Made by a program: the position numbers and the translations under genes
Part shown: positions 34,558 through 45,984 of the stretch, piece after piece
Numbering within the stretch: the stretch's first letter is position 1
Layout of the letters: every line of letters begins with the position of its first letter
NCBI GenBank assembly: GCA_958496175.1
Contig: OY292274.1
Coordinates: 4,960,001 to 5,024,000, forward strand
Length of the DNA: 64,000 nt
Reading direction: 5' to 3'
Source of the DNA: Sisyra terminalis
Taxonomy: Eukaryota > Arthropoda > Insecta > Neuroptera > Sisyridae
Notes under the pieces: model-generated
Databases searched by the model: none
Seen by the model: the letters and a program-made list of their open reading frames with translations, nothing else
What the model was told of the DNA's origin: nothing

Positions 34558-37500
34558 ATGTCCGAGGGGCCTAGTAAAAAAGAAATTGAAGCAATATTTC
34601 TTCGATTACGATCGATACCTGCTAATAAAGTATTTGAAATTTTCCTTTTTTTGATTAATTTTTGGTTTGATTTATAAAACTAATGTGTTTTTTCAGGTAT
34701 GTTTTGATTGTAATTCGAAAAATCCCACCTGGGCTAGTGTTACATATGGAGTGTTTATTTGCATTGATTGTTCGGCTGTCCATCGAGGCCTTGGTGTGCA
34801 TTTAACATTTGTTAGGTCAACTCAGTTAGATACAAATTGGACTTGGTTGCAGTTGAGGCAAATGCAAGTGGGAGGAAATTCGAATGCAGTATGCAATTTT
34901 ATATGTCTACCTAATGTTCTCTGAGGCTCTTTGCTAAAATGTTTAAAATTTCAGACACAATTTTTCACTCAACATAATTGTATAACGCCAGATGCTCAAC
35001 AGAAATATAACTCAAGAGCAGCACAATTGTATCGTGAGAAATTACAAAAGTTGGCTCAACAAGCGCTAGTTAAATACGCAAATGAGGTATATATTTCTTT
35101 AAAAATTCATTATTGCAACTTTGGTTTTATTGTGATGCTTCTTAATTTTTGTGACATTTTTTCGGGATAGTCTGGTCTCTTCGCTATTTTATACTAGTAG
35201 CAGATAATGGATACACAGTAAAAATCAAATTTGAGTTTCCTTTTTGAAAATAAAACATAGTCTTTGTATGATTCGAGTTTCTTCGAAGTATTATGTAGTT
35301 TGTAGTTTTGAAGAGTGTTCATAAGTTATATCAATATAATTAAACAGTCATAAACAGGTTATCAGCCAATAAAGTACTTATATAACAAATATTTCGAAAA
35401 ACATTGTTTTTCATGTCGATATATAAAATTTGAACTGCATATCAATAGTACTCGCAAGAATGATAATAAATAAACCGAATAACATACAGAGGAATTTCAC
35501 ATTTCAAAATATAAACAATAAAATATTGTTCAAAGTGACCAACAAAAAATATCGGGAAGGTTTGAACCCTTAATATTAATATTAAGAAGTCTATCATCTT
35601 TAATTTTGATTTTTGATTTGTGCTTTCATTTTTGCGTCAATGCAGCCAAACTATCAAGATAAAAAAATCATCTGCAAATATATATTATAGAAAATTAAAT
35701 TCCCTACAAAAAATGTCTCTTTAAAAAATTTCGCCAGACACACTCTCTGAATAGTCTCCGAATAATCAAGCTTTAAACATTGATATAATTTTAAGATTTA
35801 TCTTCTTTATTTTGGAATTTTGTAACTGACGAACAAATAAATATATAGAAATGAACAATATAGATTCTTGAAGGGAATTTAATGTTCTACAAAAAAGGTC
35901 TCTTAACATTTTTACATAAAATCACTCTTTTAAAAGTTATTCACAATTAAAGTTGAAGAAAATATTGAATTATTATTTTTTTCGTTGATTGACCAATTTT
36001 TGTTTTATTCAGTGGGACAAATTGATATTTTACATGATCGAAAATCATCATTTTATCAATCTTATCGCTTAAAAAGTTGCGGAAAAGCGAAACAAATAGA
36101 GGGGCAAAGGGGTAATATTATTGAAAGATGTAAATTCGTATATGTTGATTAACATAATATACTAAAGTATAAAATAATGTAAATAAATAGTTTTCAATAG
36201 TAAAATAATCACTTAATTGTAATTTTTTAATTATTTTAAGACAGTGAATCTACGTTTTCGTGTAATAAATAGCTGTTACCCGAGAATAGGTTTGGATATA
36301 TTATGAAATTTAGAAATTTCAAGCGATAAGATTAATAAAATGATGGTTTTCGATCATGTAAAATATCAATTTGTTCCACTGAATAAAAAAAAATTGGTTC
36401 AACAACGAAAAAAACATTAATTTAATTTTTCCTTAAACTTGAATTGTGAATAACTTTTGAAAAAGTGATTTTATCTTAAAACGTTAAGAGACCTTTTTTG
36501 TAGAGCATTAAATTCCCTTTAAGAATCTATATTGCTCATTTCTATACATTTATTTGTTCGTTAGTTATAAAATTCCGAAATAAAGAAGATAATTCTAAAA
36601 ATTATATCAACGTTTAAAGCTTGATTATTCGGAAACGGCGTGTCTGGCAAAAATTTTCAAAGAGACGTTTTTTGTAGGGAATTTAATTTTCTATAAATAT
36701 ATGTGCAGATGAATTTTTTTACCTTGATAGTTTGACAGCATTGACGCTAAAATGAAAGCACAAATAAAAAATCGAAATTAAAGATGATAGACCTGTTAAT
36801 ATCAATATTAAGGACTCAAACCTTCCCGAATTTTTTTTTTGGCCCAGTCTAATAAACATACACTTTTGAGACCCCGACGAATATAAAATTTGCACATCCA
36901 TTTTATGTACCAAATTCAATGAGTGAAAAATGCTTACCTACGTTTACAATATCGTTAGTGATAATAGCACCGAAAGGACCAGACTTGAACCAATTTTCTT
37001 ATAAGTTGCTATATTATTATTTTTTTTAACAAGGAATGTATGTGTGGGTTGTTTTACTTTTGATTTTTAGCTTCACATAAACGTTGTCTCTGAACCAACA
37101 CCTGCGACTACTGAAAAAGAAATTGATTTTTTCAATGACACTGTTACTGCTGAAACCAATTTGTTGCCATCTCTTGAATCTGACTCAAATAAAGAAAAAG
37201 AATCGGTAGGTTTCTTCACAAATAGCGATCATAGATTTTCCTATTGTCAAAGTATTGCAATAAATTTTAAGTCTTTATTTCAATATAGACTGCAAGTCTT
37301 GTGCAGCACCGTAAATTAACGCCATATTATAATATGGCAAGTAGTAACGATTTAGAGGTAAGGTATTCACAGTATTGTGATGATAAAATAGACTTGTGCA
37401 GACTCCTTTAATTTTTTTTTTATTAATAATGTCTTATTTTACTTAGTTTATAGTGGAACTCTACTCAAATTTGTAATATTTTTTTTTAAAATTTAATAAC

Positions 37501-40500
37501 TTCTCATTTCAGATATCGTATGAACGAACGAAAGTAGAATTTAATGGTGAGCCATCAATAAATTTAAATCCAGAACAGAAAGTTTCTGATAGAAAACCAA
37601 TTATTGGTGTTCGAAGAGTTCAAGCAAAGAAAACGGTACGAAACTAATTTAAAACTTGTTGAAATATAAGCGAAAGAAAACTAACAGTGCCCTCCTCAAA
37701 TATTATCACTTCTATTAAAAATCAAAATATCAAACTTAGTATATTATATAACGCCTGTAGGGATTGCAATACTAGGATGTTGAATATCGGTATTTATAGC
37801 CATTTGTACAATTTTGTAATATCGATTTTTATAAGTTTGTATACGGTTTTTTCGGTATATACAAGATTTTTTTTAAAATTATTTCTACTATTCTTTACAT
37901 GAAAAAAGACTAACCATTACGAGTTTAATTAGGTTTGTAGTAAATTTTTTACCCACAAACCTAATTCCAATAATACAGTAAAACTTTTGGATCTCGATTG
38001 TTTGCCATTATATTCGTTAAATCTGGTTTCAACTTTAATGTAAACACCGGATTCGAATTATTATTTAAATTATATGGACACAGCTTAACAGTACTATAAA
38101 GATAAGTCATATTGGCAACAATATCCTGCGGTGTAAATTTGAGAAAACTTTTTGATCGTCAAAAATACATTTAAAAGAATTCGATAGAATTATCACAGAT
38201 GATGATGACACTTGTGTTGATAATGAAAAGGAAATGATTCTTAATCAAAAATTAGAGCTATGGATAATTAAATAAACGTCCAAAAACCAAAATACAATAC
38301 AAAAATCAGTTATATTTAAAACCATCCGACTATTATTCGATTTATTTGAAGATGAGGGATTTAGAAGTAAATATTTGGAAAAAAATTATTACACGTTGCT
38401 AATTGTACCGCCAACTAGCGTAAATACTGAAAGGTCGTTTTCGAGAGCTGGTAATTATTGCACAAAACTACGTTTCAGCCTTAATGGCAATACAATTGAT
38501 GTTTTATATTTATTAAAATATGTTATGGAGATACAATCGTAGACAAAAGTACATAAAAATAAAAATTCGTGAATAATTATGACGTACTGTACCATGAGGC
38601 GAATAAATAGTTCGATAATTAAAAAACTATATAGTTTAAGGGAAAATCGGAAATTTCACCAAAAATTTTAAACATAATTAAAAAAAATAGAAAAATTTTA
38701 AATAATTTTTGGGACTGAATATGCCTTGATTTCAACTTAAGAAATCAAACAAATTATATTGAAGTAATGCTCATAAGTTAAAAATATAGATTTTTTTAAT
38801 ATGATTAAATCATAAATAAAACATTAGAGTAACATGTTTTTAAGACAATTATAAATAAAAATTTAATTAATAATTCAACATTATATAAAATAATGAAAAC
38901 GTGATAACGCTGTCGAATTTATAGGTTGGCAGCGTTGGCTACTTAAGTTTATCTCTCTCACATGATGTGAGTGAGCATGCGTGACATACTCAACATTTTG
39001 GAAATAAATTATTTGACATATTTCATCTTTTTCCGCTCTATACGGTGTCCTCATAAGTATGACAAAGATAAATTATGCGTTTCATTTTTTATCTAACCAA
39101 ATGTACTAACACAGCTTGTAGTATATACAAAACGGTACGTCTCGGCCGACTACAGTGTTGCCGCCCTTTCTTATTCACTTATTAATTTATCAAGTAAAAA
39201 CTACATTTTCGGTTTGTTTATAATTTGTTTCATTAATACCGTGTAGTAAATTCAAATAGACTTTGGCAAAATTAGTTCTTGAAAGTTTAAAGTACATATT
39301 TTGAAAGTTTTGGATGTCTAGTAGCATTTTTTTGCTAATAAAAATAAATTTAGTTTGACCGAATCTCCATAATATTAAGTTTAAAATTATAGTATTTTTA
39401 AATTGCAATAACTTTCTAACGACTTAGTAAATCGCTTTAAAATTTCCACAGATGCTTTAGCATTAAATAAGAAATATTCTCCTAAGTTTTTAGTTGTCTG
39501 GTAGGACATTTTGACATATCTCCATAACATCCTTAATATCACATTTCAAAGATTTGTTATATTTACTTTTTGTGATTTAAATATATACGAATGTTCGTTA
39601 CTCTTTTATTTTTGTTTGGTAACTCAGTATTTGCTGCTTTAATTTAAAGTTAGAAATTATTTTTTCTAATATTTACTCCCTTTAATTAAATTGTAAAAAC
39701 ATTAAACCGATATTCCGGTATTAAGATCTAAAAAACATCGAATACCGGTACTAACTTTCGGTTCGATATTGCAATCCCTAAAAGCATGTAAAGTTCAACC
39801 CCTCGTAATGTTTTTGTAGACCTCAATAGTAATGTATTACACTGTTCATTAGACTGGGTCAAAAAAATCGACTATTTTTTTGGAAAAGTATATCGAAAAT
39901 ATTGTTCAAGGTGATAAAAAAAATATCGGGAAGGGTTTGAGCCCTTAATATTAATATAAAGGGGTCCATCATCTTTAATTTTGATTTTTTATTTGTGCTT
40001 TCATTTTTGCATCAATGCTGTTAAACTATCAAGGTAAAAAGATTCATTACAAAAATATTTGTGACGTATTGCCCAGATACATATTTCGATTGCCAAGCAA
40101 TCTTCCTCAGTGGTCATCAAGTAGTTTGGATCACTCCGTAACTGCTTTGTGATGATTTTTTGAACTTGTGTTCAAATTTATGTTTATGGTATGATTTATA
40201 TATATTATTATATTAAATTATACTACATAAATTAAACCGCAATATATTCTATATATTGTATACACAGTGTAACTGTTCAAAGTCAGCAAAAAAATAATAT
40301 TTTGATCATGAGTATGATGTTAACATGAGCATTTATTGTAGATGGGGGCAAAAAAAGGCTTCGGTGGTGCCACAAGAGTTAAAACTGATTTTGAGGAAAT
40401 TGAGCGCGAAGCCGCATTGGCCGAAGAAAATCGACAAAAGGCCAAGATTGAAGCTATTGAAGCCACTGCGATATCTGTAGAACAACAAGAAAAACAAATG

Positions 40501-43500
40501 GCTTCGATGCGTTTAGCGTATCAAGATATTGAAGCGAAGCAAAAGAAAGAAGAGGACAAATTAAAACAGACCGATCCAAATAAAGCACAGCAAGTGGAAC
40601 GATTAGGAATGGGCTTCGGGACGAAAACGTAAAAACGACATTAATTGTTCAATTTTAATGGTCTAATTTAACATATATTTTTTTTAGTGGGATTAGCCAT
40701 TCGGCGATCACTGATATGCAGACAATAGAACAAGATCATGTAGAGCTTCCAAATGCGATGAGCAGTTTGTGGCGCAAAGATGAATCTGATGTAACATCAT
40801 CGTGGTGTGACAGTCCCTCATCAATGCCTGTTACATCATCGGACATTGATCGGCTTTATAAGCCAAAACCGTCGTTGAACGATATACGATCAATTAATAT
40901 TGATTGGCCTGAAACATCATCGCCGAAAAAAGAGAAATATCAAACTCCAGGTATACAAATGCACATATAAACATATACAATACAGACTTCATACTATACC
41001 TTTTTTATGTTTTGATGATTATAGACCGTGGGTCAAGTTCTTCTAAACCAATGCCTGATAGCAGCGATACAGCTCAGAGAAAATTTGGAGGAGCTAAGTC
41101 AATTTCTTCTGATCAATATTTTGACAATGGGGCAGATGATTGGGAGCGAAAAACAAATTTAACTAGATTTCAAGATTCCAATAGCATTTCTTCGGCTGAT
41201 TATTTTGGAACCAAAAAAGGTCTGTACCAATATATTCTATTGCTCGACTGTAAGTAAATTGTGTGAAGTCAATTATATTGGAATATCAATTGAAAGACAA
41301 AGAACTCGATAAGTTATAAATGTTATAAATACTGAACTTTTTTTAGTTGTAAAAAAAAAAACAGAAAAATCTTAATTGCAATTTTTTTGCATGAGTACGA
41401 CGAGTACGACACACCAACGTACAATTTCAATCGCAATTTGTACTTCTCATCTTAGAACTTTTGAGTTTTCTCCGAAATGGCATTCACGAACGTCATACGA
41501 AAAATTTTGAAATTGATCAGTCTGAAGATATGTACGAATTTCTTTTGGATACGTCACGTAGCCACCATGAGGCCACCTGTGTCAGGGTGTCTGCACTCTA
41601 TGCGTAAATGTGGCCAAAAAGAAGGGCCAGGGCCGTCGTTTCTAGGTCATTGTTAGTGATCATTTTCTCTAGAACGTCTGGCACGATTTGGTACAAGGAA
41701 CTGATACATTTATACAACTCTATAGTAATGGTTTGAATCATTGCTAATTTTTAATTATCAACCATGAACATGAAAATATATTATAATTAGATATCTGAAA
41801 ATAAAGAATACAAAAAGCTATTTTATTTAATGATAATCAAATTTAATAAATATAATCAATTATAAATAAATAATGTTACTTATACAAAGTTTTAAGATAG
41901 TAAACATGATAAATATTTTAAATATTAGCTAAAAAATAACAATTAGTAAGCTGTCTGCAACTGAAAAATATAAGAAATATAAATAATTTTGGCTTTTAGA
42001 CTTTGATCAAAAACTCAGATTTTCATCTTGGTTCATATTATCTTCAAAACCGAAGATATATGATCTTTTACTATTGTAATAAAAACCTGCCACATTACTC
42101 ATTTCATCAAACGAAACCACAAATCCGTTCGTGTCATTAGAACCATTTCAAAATAAGTATTTCAAATTAAGAAATATAGTAAGGTATGACTCCTGGTTAT
42201 AGAGCATTTATATTTGATGAAAAACGGTATACGTTAACAATACGTAGCAAGTTCGAATAATGTATCTTCTCAAAAACAATAGCAGAGCTGTTTTTCTCTG
42301 TTTGCGAAATACTGTTTCCAGTTTATAATTCACTCTTCTGTAGTTCCTACAGTTCATTTATTTTGTTCCCCATTACTCTTATCTGGTGCTGATTGAGACT
42401 GTCTTTCTGTTATTAGTACATCTTGAGGATATGATTCTTCGACGTCTTTGTAATTTTCTGGTTGGGATAATTCAATGGCAATGGAGTTAAGATCTAAAAG
42501 TTCAATTTAATGTTATTAAGATTGTGATATGTTCATTGATATAATAATTGTTCGTATTCTAAAAAACAATATTTTGAATATTGAAAAACTATTTCTACTT
42601 CATATTAGTAAAGTTTTATTCTATCTATCACATTATATTTTTTTTCATTATGAATAGACAAATTTAAACAATTTTTTCTTTTGAATAATTTTGTTTGATA
42701 CAATGAAGTTTAATTGTTGCTTTCATATTATTAGTATTACATATTAAACAGAGTACCAATCTCTAAATTAATTGTATACAATATATGGCTTTTAAATATA
42801 AAATTTGCGTATATTATTTCAAAATACATTTGTGTAATTAGGTAATTACGAATGGATATATTTTTTCAAAAAAAAAAATATGGTTGGCCATGAGTTCTGG
42901 CCCTAATTGCCTGTAATGTAAATTGTATATGGTCCTTATAATAATAATTTAAGTTATTTTTTGGGCCCAAAGTACGTTAGGCTCTAGGTACCAAATGGGC
43001 AAGCGACCAAAAGGTTATATAATATTACACGGAGCAAAAGGACTGTGCAAAAGAAAGTTAAAATTTTTTTTTCTTATATGAAAAAACGTGCAATATAAAA
43101 TTTGTATTAACGAGCAATTGGGCCAGAATTCATCGCCACCCATACTTTTTTTTGAATAAATATTTACTAATTTTATAAATTTCATATGGGTAACTATGGC
43201 AATTACATATATTTATTCAAAAAAAAGTATGGGTGGCGATGCATTCTGGCCCAATTGCTCGTTAATACAAACTTTATATTGCACGTTTTTTCATATAAGA
43301 AAAACAATTTTTAACTTTCTTTTGCACAGTCCTTTTGCTCCGTGTAATATTATATAATCCTTTGATCGCTTGCCCATTTGGTACCTAGAGCCTAACGTAC
43401 TTTGGGCCCAAAAAATAACTTAAATTATTATTATAAGGACCATATACAAATTACATTACAGGCAGTTAGGGCCAGAATTCATGGCCACCCAGTTTTTTTT

Positions 43501-45325
43501 TGAATAAGTATATTTATTTGTAATTACCATAGTTACCTATATGAACCTAAAAATAATAATAAAGAAATTTTAAGCCAATTTTAAATTTTAAAGATTAAGT
43601 TAATTTAGGTTGGAACTCGATTCAACACATAATTGTAATTAATATTAAGCAACAGCAAAACTTAACTGTTACAAAATATTGTTTTCCCAATTTTTCTTTT
43701 CTTTGAGAGCAAACCTTATAAAATAAAACTGTATCAATGATGTGAAGGAGAAAAAAATGGCTTTACAATTCTAAATAGCGATAAAAGGAATAAAAACTTA
43801 TCAGTCGTTTTGTTGTATTAAACATTACGAAGATGTTTGAATTAAATTGAATATTAATTCAGACTTACCAGAAAAATCATTATAAGCAAATATTTTTCCA
43901 TTGCATATAACGCCAAAAAATTGTTGATGTAAATTTTCAAAATATGGTAATTATTATCAGTATTATTGGAATTTTAAATTGCTCCAATTCACTGTTGTCG
44001 CCAGTAAAAATTATTCCTCGAATCTTCTGATAGCGAACGGTATTAAGTATTTTGCATACCAAAACGCAACACTACATTTTCTTCACATAATTAAAACGTT
44101 AACCAAAAACTAATAATAAAAATAAAAATGTATGAAAAAGAAAATCAAGTATAAGAATTTTACTATACCTGGATAATAAGTTTCACCGTACATGTAAATG
44201 TACATTAAAATTCGTTATATTTAATTTAATGACTTGAATTAATTTAGTTACTGTACTTCAGTGTTTAATGTCATTAAATGTTTGTCGTCACTAAGATTTT
44301 AAAAAGCAAAGACAATTCATATTTGAAATTTCATTATTAGTCAAATAATTGCTAAAAATAGTTATATTTTTGATCACTAGAGGTATTGCAGTATTCATAA
44401 AATGATTGTAGACTACAATAACTATGAAGTAAAATACGAAACATATATTTTATAACAGACAAGTGACCAACTAAATACAGGGGAATACAAATTTCCTGTC
44501 TGAAATCATGTGTCTCTCTCTTTGAATGAAAAATTATATAGCGTTATGTCGCTTTTTGGCCCTGCTATTTACGCCACAATTTCCTATGAAGTGCAGACAC
44601 CCTGACCTGTGTATTTTATAAACCTTGGGCTGACTCCACGTCTTGCCATCTACCGGCAAACGACGGAACATAGTAACTTTGATCTTGAATAACTTTTGAA
44701 CACATGGACGACATGGACTAATCAAAAAATGTTATCAGTCCTTTTTTGTAGAGCGTTTAATTCTCTATAAAGATCAAAGAAGATATTTATTATTTAAATA
44801 GTCGTTTCAACGGTATAAAAATCAGAAGAAGTAAAAATAACTTTTCCCATATTATTCTTATGGGAAATAAAAAAATGCGATGAGGATAACCTTAATATTA
44901 AGAGCTGAAATTTTAACTGGTGTCTTTTTACGTCAAAAAAAAACTTTTCAGCCTGTTTGCAAGAAAAATTAAAAAAAAAATGTTTTTTGAATCACCCCTA
45001 TTGAATTAGACGTACGATACTACATAATTAACGTACCTAAATCTAATTTTTACTTTCGAACAATTGATTTTCAAACTATTGTTATTGATTTAATTGTCTT
45101 GATTTCTATGTTTTGCAGAAACGAACGATAGTTATAACTTCAACGCTCCAGATTTAGAAGATGTACGAGAAAGTGTAAAGCAGGGTGTGACAAAAGCTGC
45201 CGAAAGACTTGGTTCGGTGGTTAATGGTTTCATGTCGTCTCTCCAAGTAAATGCTTAACAGACTTAGAAACATGAAAAATGTAACTAAAATATTTGTTTG
45301 TTTTTAGGATCGTTACGGATATTAG
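34558..45325 (+). CDS. ArfGAP3: ARFGAP2/3-type ADP-ribosylation factor GTPase-activating protein, eleven exons
   Basis: Exons 34558-34629, 34697-34888, 34955-35086, 37071-37205, 37289-37357, 37513-37635, 40342-40628, 40688-40950, 41025-41219, 45119-45246 and 45308-45325 join in frame (1,614 nt, 537 aa), all GT-AG. Residues 1-130 are the ArfGAP domain: zinc ligands C26, C29, C46, C49, the arginine finger in HRGLGVH (R54), and [14 protein letters not shown]. After a variable linker come [27 protein letters not shown], the coiled-coil-like [33 protein letters not shown], two ISS repeats ([16 protein letters not shown]) and an amphipathic tail ending MSSLQDRYGY. This full order defines the ARFGAP2/3 group (human about 520 aa), which triggers Arf1 GTP hydrolysis on COPI-coated Golgi membranes. 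The exon 9 donor is the weak GTCTGT. Introns 3, 6 and 9 are filled with transposons. Confidence 0.96.
35540..36855. repeat. 1.3-kb foldback element in ARFGAP intron 3
   Basis: Left arm (about 35540-36090) and right arm (about 36310-36855) are reverse complements at roughly 85-90% by eye, separated by about 200 bp. Shared blocks include ATATCGGGAAGG-TTTGA, TTTGTGCTTTCATTTTTGCGTC, AAATTAAATTCCCTACAAAA and ACATGATCGAAAATCATCA. The right outer end (GGCCCAGTCTAAT) matches the left end of a truncated copy at 39845. No protein is encoded. Both arms would be in the pre-mRNA of ARFGAP. Confidence 0.85.
37758..39780 (+). mobile_element. 2.0-kb hAT transposon in ARFGAP intron 6
   Basis: Both termini read TAGGGATTGCAATA inward. 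The flanks AACGCCTG (37750-37757) and AAAGCATG (39781-39788) are an 8-bp target duplication with two changes. The transposase tail at 38391-38543 is readable: [19 protein letters not shown] then [19 protein letters not shown], the hAT dimerisation domain (ERSFS.AGN...K.R..L....V..L..LK). Upstream traces ([20 protein letters not shown]) are frameshifted. A related inverted fragment is at 7349-8400. Confidence 0.88.
39845..40041. repeat. truncated end of the intron-3 foldback family
   Basis: ATTAGACTGGGTCAAAAAAA begins it, and ATATCGGGAAGGG, TCATCTTTAATTTTGATTTT and TTTGTGCTTTCATTTTTGC follow in the order of the left arm at 35540. It stops abruptly at the junction with the MITE at 40042. Confidence 0.75.
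40042..40341. repeat. palindromic MITE copy abutting ARFGAP exon 7
   Basis: Same family as 20337-20740. The core (ATTGCCCAGATAC, CGATTGCCAAGCAATC, TCAGTGGTCATCAAGTAG) is followed by GTATGATTTATATATATTA and the terminal segment CTGTTCAAAGTCAGC, ATTTTGATCAT. After that, GATGTTAACATGAGCATTTA, also present beside the 20.3-kb copies, runs to the exon 7 acceptor at 40340-40341. Confidence 0.75.
42007..42150 (-). other. coding-like fragment inside the 3-kb hAT element
   Basis: A minus-strand open frame reads [15 protein letters not shown], then [16 protein letters not shown], and ends DENLSF at a TGA. A stop lies directly before it, and no acceptor is obvious. The composition is protein-like. I recognise no family; it could be the tail of an element-encoded protein or of a captured host gene. 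Confidence 0.3.
42354..42493 (-). other. coding-like terminal exon inside the 3-kb hAT element
   Basis: After a plausible acceptor (GAACTTTTAG, ending at 42494) the minus strand reads [37 protein letters not shown] and ends GEQNK at a TGA. Base composition is less AT-rich than around it. Together with 42007-42150 it suggests that the element once carried an intron-containing gene. Not recognised. Confidence 0.3.
42840..43560. repeat. 0.7-kb palindrome nested in the hAT-like element
   Basis: Arms meet near 43177. Matching blocks are GGGCCCAAAGTACGTTAGGC, TACCAAATGGGCAAGCGA, ACGGAGCAAAAGGACTGTGC and GGGCCAGAATTCATCGCCAC, each found inverted on the other side. Outermost are GGTAATTAC-like sequences. 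Divergence is low, so it is younger than its host element. It has no coding sequence: a foldback transposon. Confidence 0.88.
44629..45118. other. rest of ARFGAP intron 9, foldback fragment
   Basis: Contains TTTTTTGTAGAGCGTTTAAT (about 44743-44762), the core shared with the foldback elements at 36.5, 56.0 and 60.0 kb, so this is probably one more decayed member. The exon 10 acceptor follows at 45117-45118. Confidence 0.4.
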
Positions 45326-45984
45326 TTTAATATTTTGTTTATGTTTTCTTTTTGGAAACAAATTGATTTTCTATAAATCTACCAAACTGGCACGGAGAAC
45401 TGGGAAAGATACAAATGAACTTTAAAAATTATTTATTATGATTACGCTCATTCATTATGTTATTAGAAATTTTAATTGGAATATCATTACTGTATTAATG
45501 AAAATTAAAAGAAAAATATCTGGTTAAATTTATTAAAATGCCTCATTTTGATCGATTTCTTAAGTTATTTAAGTACTTGCTAAAAATTTGGCTCAAGTGT
45601 ACTTTAGCACACCCACAATCTGGTAACGTTCCATTTTCGACTTTGTTTTTAATTTAATTCGCGATATTTTTGTTAATTCAATTCTAATATGGTATAATTC
45701 TCTCTTTTGTGGCTAAATTTTCATTATGGACCGATTTAATTTATATTCAAAAACCGTTTCAGGAAACGATTATTCTAATTTCAATGAATTTTCATTCTTT
45801 GTTATAGTTATGCACCCAACTATACATTAGTGTAAACCATACAAAAGATGGTCTAAGTATGGTAAAAGTATATTTCATGAGTGTTGAATAAAAATCAATA
45901 GAAGCGTTACCATATGGACAAATATGTACTTCAGTAAGAAGCATTAGATAGTTATGTTACCTAGTTCATAATCCCGTTAAAAAT

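Larger units (their letters stand above)
41583..44604. mobile_element. 3.02-kb hAT-like element in ARFGAP intron 9
   Basis: Ends are CAGGGTGTCTGCACT and its reverse complement AGTGCAGACACCCTG, a 14-bp inverted repeat with a further imperfect part (GCGTAAATGTGGCCAAAAAG / CTTTTTGGCCCTGCTATTTACGC). It is flanked by a perfect 8-bp duplication ACCTGTGT (41575-41582, 44605-44612). No standard transposase is readable. Inside are two minus-strand coding-like pieces (42354-42493 and 42007-42150) and a separate 0.7-kb palindrome (42840-43560). It is non-autonomous or has been gutted. Confidence 0.9.
41488..44628. repeat. MITE copy C split by a hAT-like insertion
   Basis: The left part (41488-41582: CGTCATACGAAAAATTTTG, then GAGGCCACCTGTGT) and right part (44605-44628: ACCTGTGTATTTTATAAACC) rejoin to the sequence seen in copies A and B. 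The insertion point is marked by the duplicated ACCTGTGT. The distal left end of this MITE is truncated. Confidence 0.8.

Noticed and set aside
34667..35170. Continuous ORFs extending past the ARFGAP exons into intron sequence
   Set aside because: Donor and acceptor sites and family alignment place the coding ends at 34888 and 35086; the extensions are intronic.
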